Origin: an uncultured Treponema sp.
GTDB lineage: Bacteria; Spirochaetota; Spirochaetia; Treponematales; Treponemataceae
Length of the DNA: 64,000 nucleotides
Assembly (NCBI GenBank): GCA_946615905.1
Contig: CAMOIE010000010.1
Span: 47,978-111,977, forward strand
Direction of reading: 5' to 3'
Made by a program: the position numbers and the translations under genes. The notes below the pieces were generated by a model. That model searched no databases, was not told the DNA's origin, and was given only the letters and a program-made list of their open reading frames with translations. This document shows positions 25,181-33,819 of this stretch, in pieces. The first letter of the stretch is position 1; every line of letters starts with the position of its first letter.

Positions 25181-26080
25181 ATGCAATTCACATCACTTGC
25201 TTCCGCATTAACTTCTATTTTTGGTCAGGATGTCTCCATCACCCGGACTGACCGACTTTCTGGCGGAGACATCAACAAAGCCTACGGACTTACCCTCGCT
25301 GACGGAAGCCACGTTTTTATGAAGGCTAATGCAAAGAAAAATGCGAGTTTTTTTACAGCCGAGGCGGAAGGACTTTATGCAATCGCGTCAACCAAGACAA
25401 TCGCAACCCCGAAAATTTTGTGTACCGGGACAGATGACGGAGAGCAAGTCGGCTATTCATTTTTGCTATTGGAATTTATTGAAGGGGCGGCCAAAAGACG
25501 TGACTATTGGGAGACTTTCGCCCACGAGCTTTCAGAACTCCACAAGGCCTCGACCGAACCCCTTCTGTCAGGCGGAAGATTCGGCTTTGCCTCCGACAAT
25601 TTTATCGGGGCCAGAGGACAGAAAAATACCCCCCACGACAATTGGATTGACTTTTTCCGAGATGAGAGGCTACTTCCCCAGTTTATGGCGGCGGAAAAAT
25701 ATTTTGACCAAAAAGACCAAGAGAAAATCCAAAAGCTTGTCGACCATCTCGATGACTTTCTTTTGAAGGATGAAAAGCCATCACTGATTCACGGAGACCT
25801 TTGGAGCGGCAACGTAATCACCGGGGCAGACGGCAAGGCATGGCTGATTGACCCGGCAGCCTATGTCGGCTCAGCCGAAGCGGACATAGCGATGACAGAG
25901 CTCTTCGGCGGATTTCCAGAAGTCTTCTACGAAACCTACAAAGATGAGGCAAAAATGCAAGCCGGGTACGAAGACCGCCGAGACCTTTACAATCTATACC
26001 AGCTTTTAAATCACCTGAACATGTTTGGCGCCGGATATTTGGAAGCCGTAAAAAGCATAGTCTCCGAATACATTGACTGA
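25181..26080 (+). CDS. Fructosamine kinase family protein
   Basis: 299 residues, APH/choline-kinase-like fold. Seen: LSGGDINKAYGLTLADGSHVF (N-lobe with Lys-binding strand FMKANA), the catalytic loop LIHGDLWSGNVI with the Asp, and the metal Asp in AWLIDPAAYVGSAEADIAMTELFGG, all diagnostic of FN3K/ketosamine-3-kinase proteins that phosphorylate glycated amines and so start deglycation. Cytoplasmic. SD AGGAAAAAG. It ends about 80 bases before the diguanylate cyclase gene. Confidence 0.9.
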   Translation: MQFTSLASALTSIFGQDVSITRTDRLSGGDINKAYGLTLADGSHVFMKANAKKNASFFTAEAEGLYAIASTKTIATPKILCTGTDDGEQVGYSFLLLEFIEGAAKRRDYWETFAHELSELHKASTEPLLSGGRFGFASDNFIGARGQKNTPHDNWIDFFRDERLLPQFMAAEKYFDQKDQEKIQKLVDHLDDFLLKDEKPSLIHGDLWSGNVITGADGKAWLIDPAAYVGSAEADIAMTELFGGFPEVFYETYKDEAKMQAGYEDRRDLYNLYQLLNHLNMFGAGYLEAVKSIVSEYID

Positions 26081-26126
26081 TTTTTAAATTCAGAACAATT
26101 TCTTAATATAACATTATAAAATTCTT

Positions 26127-26155
26127 TTGCAGTTTCTGATTTTTGGTTATATCAT
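26127..26155 (+). promoter_or_regulatory. Leaderless-type promoter of the diguanylate cyclase gene
   Basis: -35 TTGCAG (26127-26132), 17-base spacer, -10 TATCAT (26150-26155), six bases, ATG 26162. It has the same -10 and spacing as the BrkB-cNMP promoter. Confidence 0.6.
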
Positions 26156-26161
26156 AAAAAT

Positions 26162-27574
26162 ATGGATTTGCAAAAAATTGTCGACAGTATGGCTCTCACA
26201 TCCTGCATAGTTTCCGTGGAAAAATTGCCCGGCGATTCTTACGGGGAGATTAATCTTGTCTGCGGAAACAAGGCATACATAGCCTCTATTGAAGACAATA
26301 AAAATGCGCCCAAACTGATAAAAAACACTTTCGTTCCAGGAAGTTCCTACACCGACTATCTTCCAAAAGACTTGAATTTTGAGCATGCCTGTTATCAGGC
26401 GGCGGTTCTGCATCAGCCGATTCACTCCTATGTGCATCCTGAACGTTTTGATTTTTGGCTGAACATGTTCTTTATCCCCCTGGAGTCCGATGACAAGAAA
26501 AACGCATACTGCATTTACTCGATGGAATTCAGCCGTGACATCAAGTCAGAGAAAATGTCAGAGATTTCGGGCAAGGCATCCTCAAAAGTTCTCGAAGCAT
26601 GTATCAAGCTCAGCGGCTCAAATGACTTCATGAAGACGATGCAAGAAATCGTCCAAGATATCCGTATGCAGTGCAAGTCAAATTACTGCTGCATCATGCA
26701 GATGGATTTCAACAAACGGTCCTGTAAAATCCTCGGAGAAGATTCCGGGGATGAATTCGCAAACCACCAGAACACATACAAGTCCGGCTGGCTGACAGGG
26801 GACTTTTTTGACCTCGCGGAAACCTGGAAGGAGACGATTTCCGGTTCCAACTGCCTGATTATAAAAAATGAGAGTGACATGAGTTTTGTCAAAGAAAAAA
26901 ATCCATCATGGTATAAATCATTGACTATAAATGATATCAAATCAATTGTCCTCTTTCCACTGATCTCTCATGATAATCTTATTGGTTACATCTGGGCCAC
27001 TAATTTTGACACCGAAGACGCTGAAAGCATCAAGAAAACTCCGGAGTTGACGACTTTTTTCCTGGCAGCAGAAATTTCAAACCACCAGCTTTTGGAAAAC
27101 ATGCAGATTATGTCCACGATTGACGTTTTGACTGGCGTTTACAACCGGAACTGGATGAACACAATCATAGAGCAGCTCAGGGAAAACACGGAAAGCCCAA
27201 GCCCTATTGGGGTTTTCTTTATCGATGTGAACGGATTAAAAAAAGTGAATGACACAGAAGGACATTACGCCGGCGACATGCTGATAAAAAACGCTGCCCT
27301 AGTCCTGCAAAAAGTTTTTGTAAACAACAAGATTTTCAGGGCAGGAGGCGATGAATTCACGGTTTTGATAGCAAATGCAAAAAAAGAGGAGTTGCCTCGA
27401 AAAGAAGCAAAGCTGAAAAAAATGTGTCAGGCTCAGGGAGTCAGCCTTTCCTCCGGCTGGTGCTGGGAATCTGACAGCAAAAATATTCTCTCTGCCCTAA
27501 AGGAAGCTGACGAACGAATGTACGCAGACAAAGAGGCCTTTTACAAAAAATCAGGGGAAAAAAGCCGGGCATAA
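26162..27574 (+). CDS. GGDEF-domain diguanylate cyclase
   Basis: 470 residues, soluble. Residues 1-~110 form an N-terminal domain of unknown type, ~140-290 a GAF-like sensor, and ~310-465 a GGDEF domain. The latter has TIDVLTGVYNRNWM, FFIDVNGLKKVND and an intact active site GGDEF at 395-399, so it should make c-di-GMP. The five-residue-upstream RxxD inhibitory site is not present (VNNKIF there). Single gene with a leaderless-type promoter; convergent with the acyltransferase gene. Confidence 0.9.
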   Translation: MDLQKIVDSMALTSCIVSVEKLPGDSYGEINLVCGNKAYIASIEDNKNAPKLIKNTFVPGSSYTDYLPKDLNFEHACYQAAVLHQPIHSYVHPERFDFWLNMFFIPLESDDKKNAYCIYSMEFSRDIKSEKMSEISGKASSKVLEACIKLSGSNDFMKTMQEIVQDIRMQCKSNYCCIMQMDFNKRSCKILGEDSGDEFANHQNTYKSGWLTGDFFDLAETWKETISGSNCLIIKNESDMSFVKEKNPSWYKSLTINDIKSIVLFPLISHDNLIGYIWATNFDTEDAESIKKTPELTTFFLAAEISNHQLLENMQIMSTIDVLTGVYNRNWMNTIIEQLRENTESPSPIGVFFIDVNGLKKVNDTEGHYAGDMLIKNAALVLQKVFVNNKIFRAGGDEFTVLIANAKKEELPRKEAKLKKMCQAQGVSLSSGWCWESDSKNILSALKEADERMYADKEAFYKKSGEKSRA

Positions 27575-27598
27575 AACTTTCCCATCTTTTGCCCGCCA

Positions 27599-27623
27599 GC
27601 AAATAATTCAAAATAATCTGCGG
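27599..27623. repeat. 25-bp direct repeat, copy 1
   Basis: Identical to 28873-28897. It covers the last codons and stop of the acyltransferase gene (PheArgArgLeuPhe-stop on the minus strand). Confidence 0.85.
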
Positions 27624-28780
27624 AATGGCTTCTCAATAAATTTTGTAGCAAGCACACTGAAAAGTAAGCCTACCGAAAGAACTTTTATCATGGTAAGAGC
27701 AATCAAAATATATTGAGAGCCTGAGAAGGCAAAATCAGGCAGGGGAATCTTTTTACAACAATCGATAATCAAGAAGTTAAACAAAAACAAGGGATATGAA
27801 TACTTGCCGAACAAGCGGAAAAAGGGATTATCTATAAGAAAGCAAGGATAAAGCCATTGACTTAAGCAAATTCCAAAAAAGACAATCCCATACAGGGTGA
27901 AATTGTTTATACCGAAAATTCGGCTGTTCTTGAAAATCAACCCAATCAGCATAAAAAGACTTGCAAGCAGAATTAGCAGTGACAGAGATTTTCCGTCCTG
28001 GGACTTTCTGAATTTCTCAATTTTTTTCACGAGGAAATAAAAGATTATGCCCAAAAACATTACCGGCAGCTGGGCAAAAAATCCGAAATTTGCTCGAAAT
28101 GTATTCAGAAGATAGAGATCTTCGGCGGGAAGCAAATGGATTCTGCCCAGAATTTCGTTAAATGCAAAGGCTGTGATAAGAGAAATTACAAATCCCCACA
28201 AAGCCCCCGTAAATGAGCGAACAAAAAAATAAAGAATAGGTGAGACAAGTACGAACAAAGCCAAGTCTGCAAGATACCATTCGACAGACAGAATCGAGTT
28301 AATGTAATAGGGAGAAAGCCCATGTAGGAAAAGCAGATGAAAAATAAAATTACCGACCGAAATCCGTCCCTGGCTTCCTAACCAATATGCAGAGTAATGC
28401 CCTGTCAGTGTAAACACGATTAGGGCAATATAATATAACGGAACAAAACGGAGTATTTTTTTAAAAATCCACTTTGCCGAATTTTTCAATGAGATTTTAG
28501 AGTAATCAGAACCAAAATTTTTCTCTAGGGATTTAAAGATAAAAAACGCACTTATAACGAAAAAAAGCTGGCATGCTCTGGCACCAAAAGAAATGATTTT
28601 ACTGATATGTTGCTCAACATTAAACGAGCCACACGAATGAATCAGAAAGACTCCGATTATAGCCCATCCCTTTAGTGAATCAATCCAATTATAGCGTTCT
28701 GTTCTGTTCTGTTCTGTTCTGTTCTGTTCTGTTCTGTTCTGTTCTGTTCTGAATTCATCGGCATAACAAGAAAAGCACAC
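27608..28780 (-). CDS. Acyltransferase 3 family membrane protein with a pentanucleotide-repeat N terminus
   Basis: 390 residues in the current frame. An AT3 (OafA/WecH-like) domain with about ten membrane helices begins at YNWIDSLKGWAIIGVFLIHSC, with the conserved His in the first helix; these enzymes O-acetylate surface glycans or lipids. The preceding ~20 residues are four EQNRT-type repeats encoded by 11 copies of AGAAC (28750..28696). Five-base units shift the frame, so copy number decides whether the enzyme is made. GTG 28780 is in frame now; ATG 28764 and 28758 are in another frame and stop soon after the tract. There is no start codon after the repeat. Confidence 0.85.
   Translation of the reverse strand: MCFSCYADEFRTEQNRTEQNRTEQNRTERYNWIDSLKGWAIIGVFLIHSCGSFNVEQHISKIISFGARACQLFFVISAFFIFKSLEKNFGSDYSKISLKNSAKWIFKKILRFVPLYYIALIVFTLTGHYSAYWLGSQGRISVGNFIFHLLFLHGLSPYYINSILSVEWYLADLALFVLVSPILYFFVRSFTGALWGFVISLITAFAFNEILGRIHLLPAEDLYLLNTFRANFGFFAQLPVMFLGIIFYFLVKKIEKFRKSQDGKSLSLLILLASLFMLIGLIFKNSRIFGINNFTLYGIVFFGICLSQWLYPCFLIDNPFFRLFGKYSYPLFLFNFLIIDCCKKIPLPDFAFSGSQYILIALTMIKVLSVGLLFSVLATKFIEKPFRRLF
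28696..28750. repeat. Pentanucleotide microsatellite, (GTTCT)x11
   Basis: Eleven perfect copies of GTTCT (AGAAC on the coding strand) inside the 5' end of the acyltransferase gene. Because five is not a multiple of three, gain or loss of one or two units changes the reading frame. Confidence 0.95.
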
Positions 28781-28794
28781 AAAAAATTGTGTGC
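28775..28794 (-). promoter_or_regulatory. Hairpin at the 5' end of the acyltransferase mRNA
   Basis: An 8-bp perfect stem GCACACAA/TTGTGTGC with a four-base loop, followed on the minus strand by TTTTCTT. It holds the GTG start in its 3' arm and could act as an attenuator or hide that start. Confidence 0.5.
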
Positions 28795-28807
28795 AAATAT
28801 TTATAAC

Positions 28808-28836
28808 ATTTTATTCTCAGCAAAAACTTTAGTCAA
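28808..28836 (-). promoter_or_regulatory. Acyltransferase promoter
   Basis: Minus strand: -35 TTGACT (28836..28831), 17-base spacer, -10 TAAAAT (28813..28808). The predicted start is near 28801, just before the hairpin. Confidence 0.65.
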
Positions 28837-28872
28837 CAACATGTGGTGACAAACGCAGAGAACATTACTTGG

Positions 28873-28897
28873 GCAAATAATTCAAAATAATCTGCGG
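28873..28897. repeat. 25-bp direct repeat, copy 2
   Basis: Identical to 27599-27623. On the minus strand it reads as the C-terminal codons CGC AGA TTA TTT TGA of an acyltransferase, without a gene attached: a remnant. Confidence 0.8.
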
Positions 28898-28924
28898 GAT
28901 AAGGACTTTTTTGCGTTTTTGAAT

Positions 28925-28930
28925 TATAAT
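28925..28930 (+). promoter_or_regulatory. ppk -10 element
   Basis: A perfect TATAAT ends ten bases before ATG 28941 with no Shine-Dalgarno, suggesting a leader of only a few bases. The -35 is not obvious. Confidence 0.5.
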
Positions 28931-28940
28931 TTTTCTTCAA

Positions 28941-31109
28941 ATGACGGAAGAATTTTTTAACAGGGACCTTTCTTGGCTAGAATTTAACGCCCGCATTCTT
29001 AAAGAGGGCTTGCGCGAAGACATTCCAGTGATGGAACGCCTTAAATTCATGGCGATTGTATCGACCAATTTTGACGAATTCTTCCAAGTCCGGGTCGCCT
29101 CGATAAAACGGCAGGAAATCGAAAATCCCCACGAAAAGGACATTTCAGGCAGAACTCCGTCAGAAATTCTCAAGGCAATCAGCGAAAGAACACACGGAAT
29201 CACACGGGTTCAGTACGACTGCATGGCAAGGGAACTTCTGCCCCGTCTCGCAGAAGCCGGACTCGTCTACCTTGACGCGGCCCATTACTCAGAAAGTCAA
29301 AGAGCATACACGCAGAATCTTTTTCAACGGGAGATTTTCCCGCTTTTGACCCCGCTCCGCCTTGAGGAAGGAAATTTCCCCCACATCGGAAACCAGTTCG
29401 TCCACGCGGCCTTCAAACTGGAACCGATTCCCGGAATCAAGCGGAATTTCTCACTTTTCGAGCCTGAAAATTCAAGGGCGACGCCCGACAACACATCGAC
29501 AGCCTCTTCTGCGACCCCGGCCGCGATTACAGCTGCTATAGTCCAGATTCCGACAAGTTTGAGCAGAATCGTCTTTTTGCCGGCGAATGACGAAAAACGC
29601 CACTTCACCCTGTTGGACGACATAATCTGCGAGTACGGAACCCAGCTTTTCCCCGGTTACAACGTGGCCGAATCCATGCTTTTTTCCATCGCCCGCGACT
29701 CAGACTTTGCGGTTGACGAAGGCTCCTCTCACTTTATCCAGGCGATGAGGGAAGTCCTCGTAAAACGGCAGTCTTCCGTGGCGGTCAGAATGGTATGCAA
29801 CTCAAAGTCACCGCTTTTGATGCAGATTCTTGCAAAGGAACTGAATTTAAGCGGTCAGGACATCTACGAAGTCAACGGTCCGATTCACCCGGAAGCCATG
29901 GCTGAACTTGCGGACACATCCGAGGGAAGGGCGATTTCCTTTGCGGAATGGAAGCATTTGGAGCCGACATACCTCGACGAGGACAAGAGCATTTGGGAAG
30001 TCCTGCGCCGTCAGGACATTCTGCTGAGTCTGCCCTACGAGTCTTTTTCCACAGTGACCAGATTTATTTCTGACGCGGCGGATGATTCCGGCACACTGGC
30101 AATCAAAATGACCCTGTACAGGACAGAGAGAGATTCCGCAATCGTGGCCGCATTGGAAAGAGCTGCCCGCCGGGGAATTCAGGTGACAGCATTCGTAGAG
30201 CTGAAAGCCCGCTTTGACGAGCAGAGAAACATAGAATGGGCGACCCGACTTGAAAAGGCAGGAGTAATTGTCGTCTACGGAATCGTGAACCTCAAAGTCC
30301 ACGGAAAGGCGGCTTTGGTAGTCAGGCGGGAAGCTGACACAATCCGCCGCTACGTTCACCTCTCAACCGGAAACTACAACGCCAACACAGCGAAAATTTA
30401 TTCTGACTTTTCATTTTTCACCGCAAAGGAAGAAATCGCCTCGGACATCACTCAGTTCTTCAACGTTTTGAGCGGCTACTCGACATTGCAAACGATGAAG
30501 CACGTCTCAATGGCACCGGTCACGCTCAAAAGCAATTTGATTTCGATGATTGAGCGGGAGGCAAAAGTCTCCACAAAGGAAAATCCAGGCCTGATAATCG
30601 CGAAGATGAATTCTCTTGGTCATGAGGAAGTAATTCGGGCATTGTACAAGGCTTCCTGTGCCGGGGTGAGGATTTTGCTGAACGTGCGCGGAATCTGCCA
30701 GCTGGTTCCCGGAGTCAAGGGAATGAGCGAAAACATCACGGTCAATTCGATTGTCGGACGTTATCTGGAGCATAGCCGGGTATTTTTCTTTCAGAACGGA
30801 GGACAGGAAGAGCTTTATCTTTCCAGCGCAGACTGGATGCCCCGGAACCTTGACCGGCGGGTGGAGCTTATGTTCCCAGTGACCGACAAGGCTGTGAGGG
30901 AGACAATCAAGGAAGCGTTGAAAATCTACTTTACGGACAATTCACACAGTCACATCCTGCAAAGTGACGGCAGCTGGCGCGAAAGCGAGCGGGAAGAAGA
31001 CGAGCCTGCGATTTGCGCCCAGGAAATTCTCTACGAAAAGTTCAAACGCCGGAGCGAAGCCGCCAAAAAAGAGACAAAAATCGAATTCAAAGTGCGCCGG
31101 CGGAACTAG
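28941..31109 (+). CDS. ppk1: Polyphosphate kinase 1
   Basis: 722 residues; it reversibly makes polyphosphate from ATP. The N terminus (FFNRDLSWLEFNARIL, then FMAIVSTNFDEFFQVRVASI) is diagnostic. The catalytic part has LKVHGK with His454 matching the phosphorylated His of E. coli PPK, YVHLSTGNYN with His473, and a C-terminal PLD-like half ending in DLDRRVELMFPV-like residues (NLDRRVELMFPV). A Thr/Ala-rich insert (residues ~175-195) sits in the head domain. No ribosome site. Works opposite Ppx at 17894. Confidence 0.96.
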   Translation: MTEEFFNRDLSWLEFNARILKEGLREDIPVMERLKFMAIVSTNFDEFFQVRVASIKRQEIENPHEKDISGRTPSEILKAISERTHGITRVQYDCMARELLPRLAEAGLVYLDAAHYSESQRAYTQNLFQREIFPLLTPLRLEEGNFPHIGNQFVHAAFKLEPIPGIKRNFSLFEPENSRATPDNTSTASSATPAAITAAIVQIPTSLSRIVFLPANDEKRHFTLLDDIICEYGTQLFPGYNVAESMLFSIARDSDFAVDEGSSHFIQAMREVLVKRQSSVAVRMVCNSKSPLLMQILAKELNLSGQDIYEVNGPIHPEAMAELADTSEGRAISFAEWKHLEPTYLDEDKSIWEVLRRQDILLSLPYESFSTVTRFISDAADDSGTLAIKMTLYRTERDSAIVAALERAARRGIQVTAFVELKARFDEQRNIEWATRLEKAGVIVVYGIVNLKVHGKAALVVRREADTIRRYVHLSTGNYNANTAKIYSDFSFFTAKEEIASDITQFFNVLSGYSTLQTMKHVSMAPVTLKSNLISMIEREAKVSTKENPGLIIAKMNSLGHEEVIRALYKASCAGVRILLNVRGICQLVPGVKGMSENITVNSIVGRYLEHSRVFFFQNGGQEELYLSSADWMPRNLDRRVELMFPVTDKAVRETIKEALKIYFTDNSHSHILQSDGSWRESEREEDEPAICAQEILYEKFKRRSEAAKKETKIEFKVRRRN

Positions 31110-31118
31110 GGGCGGCTG

Positions 31119-31156
31119 TTTACGAGTTTTACGAAAAACGGCATACTATATATACG
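31119..31156 (+). promoter_or_regulatory. Candidate promoters of the restriction-modification cassette
   Basis: Two overlapping arrangements, TTTACG-17-CATACT (31119-31147) and TTTACG-17-TATACG (31128-31156), lie 18-27 bases before ATG 31174. Both match consensus only moderately. Confidence 0.4.
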
Positions 31157-31173
31157 ATATTGGAAAAATAGTA

Positions 31174-32376
31174 ATGTGTAGAAAAACAGTTTGTGAACTT
31201 TTTGCCGGGGTCGGGGGATTTCGGCTCGGACTTGAACACGCCTCAAAAGACTGGAAGACGGTCTGGTTCTCGCAATGGGAGCCGGGCAAGAAAAATCAGT
31301 GGGCGCACGACTGTTATGTGAAGCACTTCGGCGACATCGACGCAAACACGGGAATCGACATTTCACTTGTAGACAAAAATCAGATTCCGTCTCACAACCT
31401 GCTTGTCGGCGGCTTTCCCTGCCAGGACTATTCGGTGGCGCATTCGCTGAACGGGGAAAAAGGAATTGAAGGGAAAAAAGGCGTTCTTTGGTGGCAGATT
31501 CGCGACACGCTTTTGGCAAAAAAAACGCCCTTCGTCCTTTTGGAAAACGTTGACCGACTTTTAAAATCACCCTCAAAGCAGCGCGGACGCGACTTCGGAA
31601 TCATTCTCGCCTGTTTTGCCCAGCTCGGCTACAGCGTTGAATGGCGGGTCGTGAACGCGGCGGACTACGGAGCGGCGCAAAGAAGGCGGCGCACTTTCAT
31701 CTTCGCATACTCGAACACAACGAACTACGCAAAACCTTTAATGAAACGCGAGGCAAAACAGATAATCGAATCTGACGGATTTTTTGCGAAAGCCTTCCCG
31801 ATTTCTTCGGTTGAAGCAGTTTCTGAAACTCAATTTGATTTTTCTGACTTGCAGAAAATCTCGGACAATTTCGCGTTCGCCTTTGAAAATTCAGGATTCA
31901 TGAGCGAAGGAAAAATCAGCACGGCGAAAATCACGCCAAAGACAGAAAATCCGATTCCACTCAAAAATCTTGTCGAGTCAAATGTGGCGGAAAATTTCTA
32001 TCTGACCGAGAGCCTTGAAAAATTCAAATATTTGAAAGGCGCGAAAAAAATCGAGCGGACGGCGAAGACCGGCTTCAAATACACATTCAGCGAAGGCCCC
32101 GTAGCCTTCCCCGATAGCCTCGACCTTCCCGCCCGCACGATGCTCACAAGCGAGGCGACCGTAAACCGAAGCACCCATGTCATCGCCGACCCCGCGACAA
32201 ACCGACTACGACTCATCACGCCGCTTGAAGCTGAGAGAATTCAGGGATTCGACGACAACTGGACGGACACCGGAATGCCGCAAAAGTTCCGCTACTTCTG
32301 CATGGGAAACGCCCTTGTCGTTCCGATGATTGAGCGTATGGGAAAAGTGCTGAACAGGATTTTCGACGAGGAGTAG
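31174..32376 (+). CDS. DNA (cytosine-5) methyltransferase of a type II system
   Basis: 400 residues from ATG 31174; an upstream extension of the frame into ppk is out-of-frame read-through. C5-MTase motifs are in order: I FAGVGGFRLGLE, IV GGFPCQDYS with catalytic Cys83, VI ENVDRL with Glu124, VIII QRRRRTFIFAY, a target-recognition region (~200-310), and IX/X SEATVNRSTHV...RLRLITPLEAERIQGF. Two bases separate its stop from the nuclease start, with GAGGAG at the junction. The partner type (Sau3AI/MutH-like) suggests it modifies the C of GATC; that is inference. Confidence 0.93.
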   Translation: MCRKTVCELFAGVGGFRLGLEHASKDWKTVWFSQWEPGKKNQWAHDCYVKHFGDIDANTGIDISLVDKNQIPSHNLLVGGFPCQDYSVAHSLNGEKGIEGKKGVLWWQIRDTLLAKKTPFVLLENVDRLLKSPSKQRGRDFGIILACFAQLGYSVEWRVVNAADYGAAQRRRRTFIFAYSNTTNYAKPLMKREAKQIIESDGFFAKAFPISSVEAVSETQFDFSDLQKISDNFAFAFENSGFMSEGKISTAKITPKTENPIPLKNLVESNVAENFYLTESLEKFKYLKGAKKIERTAKTGFKYTFSEGPVAFPDSLDLPARTMLTSEATVNRSTHVIADPATNRLRLITPLEAERIQGFDDNWTDTGMPQKFRYFCMGNALVVPMIERMGKVLNRIFDEE

Positions 32377-32378
32377 AA

Positions 32379-33773
32379 ATGGGCGGACTTCTGTATGATG
32401 AATCGAAAATTGAATCAATCGTTTCTTATGCGCAACGATTGGAACACAAGTCAATCAATGAAGTGAATTTTGAGCAACATTCCTACGCGGGAAAAATTCA
32501 AGACGCGCCGACTCAGACAGAAGAAAATTCCAAAAACAAGGGAAACTTCGGAAACTATCTTGAAGAGGCATATTTCGGAAAGAAAAACGACAATAAATCC
32601 CAGCCTGACTTTCCGTTCGCAAAACTGGAACTGAAAGCCTCTCCGCTCAAAACTTGCGCAAATTACGAAGTGAAAGTCAAAGAGAGGATGGTCTTGGGGC
32701 ATTTTACTTTTGTCGCGATGGACAAAGAGAGTTTCGAGAGTTCCCACCTGATTGAGAAAAATCAGAATGTCCTTTTCGTCTTTTACCACTATGACAGAAA
32801 GCAACGCTCTGGTGATTTGACAATCGAGCTTTCCGACCTTTGGCAGTTTTTGAAAGAAGACTTGCCGCAGATAAAAAATGACTGGGAAACGATTCATCAG
32901 AAAATCCGCGACGGAAAGGCGCACGAAATTTCCGAAGGCGACACGATGTACCTCGGTGCGTGTACAAAAGGCTCTACTGCTGAATCAAGTATGCAGGTTC
33001 AACCGTATTCAACTGAAAAAGCCAGAGGTCGTGCGCTCTGCTTCAAGCTGAACTACATAAACCACATATTTCAGATTCTTATGCAACGCCGTCAGCACCG
33101 AAAATCACTTGAAACACGGCTTCTTTCCGAAAATGAACTGATTGAAGAGCATATTTTGAAGCTGTACGCACCGTATCTCAAGAAGACTGCCGATGAAATT
33201 TGCCGCCTGCGCGGAGAAAAATATAATCCGATACGAAAAGACCGTCATTCGGCAATCGCGCGGAGTATTTTGGGATTGAACAAGGACGGCACGAATCTTT
33301 ACGAACTGAATGCTTCTGGAATCACGGTGAAGACAATCCGCATAGAGCCGAACGGAAAAATGAAAGAGTCGATGTCATTCAAGATGATTGACTACTGCGA
33401 AATCGTGGACGAGGAATGGGAAGAAAGCTACTTTTATGCCGCGATTACAAGCAAATTCTGTTTCGTGATTTTCAAGCGTGACTCAGAAAACTCAGAATAT
33501 TATCTTGACACCGTGAAATTCTGGCAGATTCCAAGCGAAGACTACACGCAGTTTGAGAAAGTCTGGAACGACACGAAAGAAAAAGTTTCGATCGGCGACT
33601 ACACTCATTTTATGAAAATCGCGGAAAATCCCTGCTCCCATGTCCGCCCGCACGGTCAGAACGCAAGAGATTTGACACCGACAGCGCAAGGAACGCTTGA
33701 AAAGAAAATGTGCTTTTGGATAAACCGCCAATATTTGCAGGAAAAAGTTCTGGACGAATTGTATCGAAAATGA
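32379..33773 (+). CDS. Sau3AI/MutH-family type II restriction endonuclease
   Basis: 464 residues, two-domain like Sau3AI. The N-terminal MutH-like domain has GNFGNYLEEAYFG followed by PDFPFAKLELKASP: Glu63, Asp77, Glu84 and Lys86 reproduce the E56-D70-E77-K79 spacing of E. coli MutH exactly. The C-terminal half (~230-460) is a second MutH-like fold with a decayed site, as in Sau3AI, where it is an allosteric GATC-binding domain. It should cut unmodified GATC. GAGGAG precedes ATG; the gene is coupled to the methyltransferase. Confidence 0.88.
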   Translation: MGGLLYDESKIESIVSYAQRLEHKSINEVNFEQHSYAGKIQDAPTQTEENSKNKGNFGNYLEEAYFGKKNDNKSQPDFPFAKLELKASPLKTCANYEVKVKERMVLGHFTFVAMDKESFESSHLIEKNQNVLFVFYHYDRKQRSGDLTIELSDLWQFLKEDLPQIKNDWETIHQKIRDGKAHEISEGDTMYLGACTKGSTAESSMQVQPYSTEKARGRALCFKLNYINHIFQILMQRRQHRKSLETRLLSENELIEEHILKLYAPYLKKTADEICRLRGEKYNPIRKDRHSAIARSILGLNKDGTNLYELNASGITVKTIRIEPNGKMKESMSFKMIDYCEIVDEEWEESYFYAAITSKFCFVIFKRDSENSEYYLDTVKFWQIPSEDYTQFEKVWNDTKEKVSIGDYTHFMKIAENPCSHVRPHGQNARDLTPTAQGTLEKKMCFWINRQYLQEKVLDELYRK

Positions 33774-33819
33774 TATTGCCTAGTTGACATTATTCATAAT
33801 TCGATCAACGATCCGAATT
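33774..33819. promoter_or_regulatory. Quasi-palindrome with two GATC sites
   Basis: CATAATTCGATC (33795-33806) and GATCCGAATTATG (33810-33822) form an inverted repeat with one extra C and an AAC spacer. Both arms hold GATC, and the right arm includes the start codon of the following small gene. A TTGACA at 33784 has no partner -10 at 16-18 bases. Confidence 0.5.

Noticed and set aside
28696..28750. Possible CRISPR or tandem regulatory array
   Set aside because: Units are five bases with no spacers; it is a microsatellite inside a coding frame.
30964..31173. Methyltransferase reading frame extending upstream into ppk1
   Set aside because: The extra residues come from another frame of ppk1 and have no family similarity; ATG 31174 starts directly before the motif I region.
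33784..33819. TTG-initiated extension and TTGACA box before the DpnD-like gene
   Set aside because: The added residues look non-coding, and no -10 lies 16-18 bases from TTGACA, so neither a start nor a promoter is supported.
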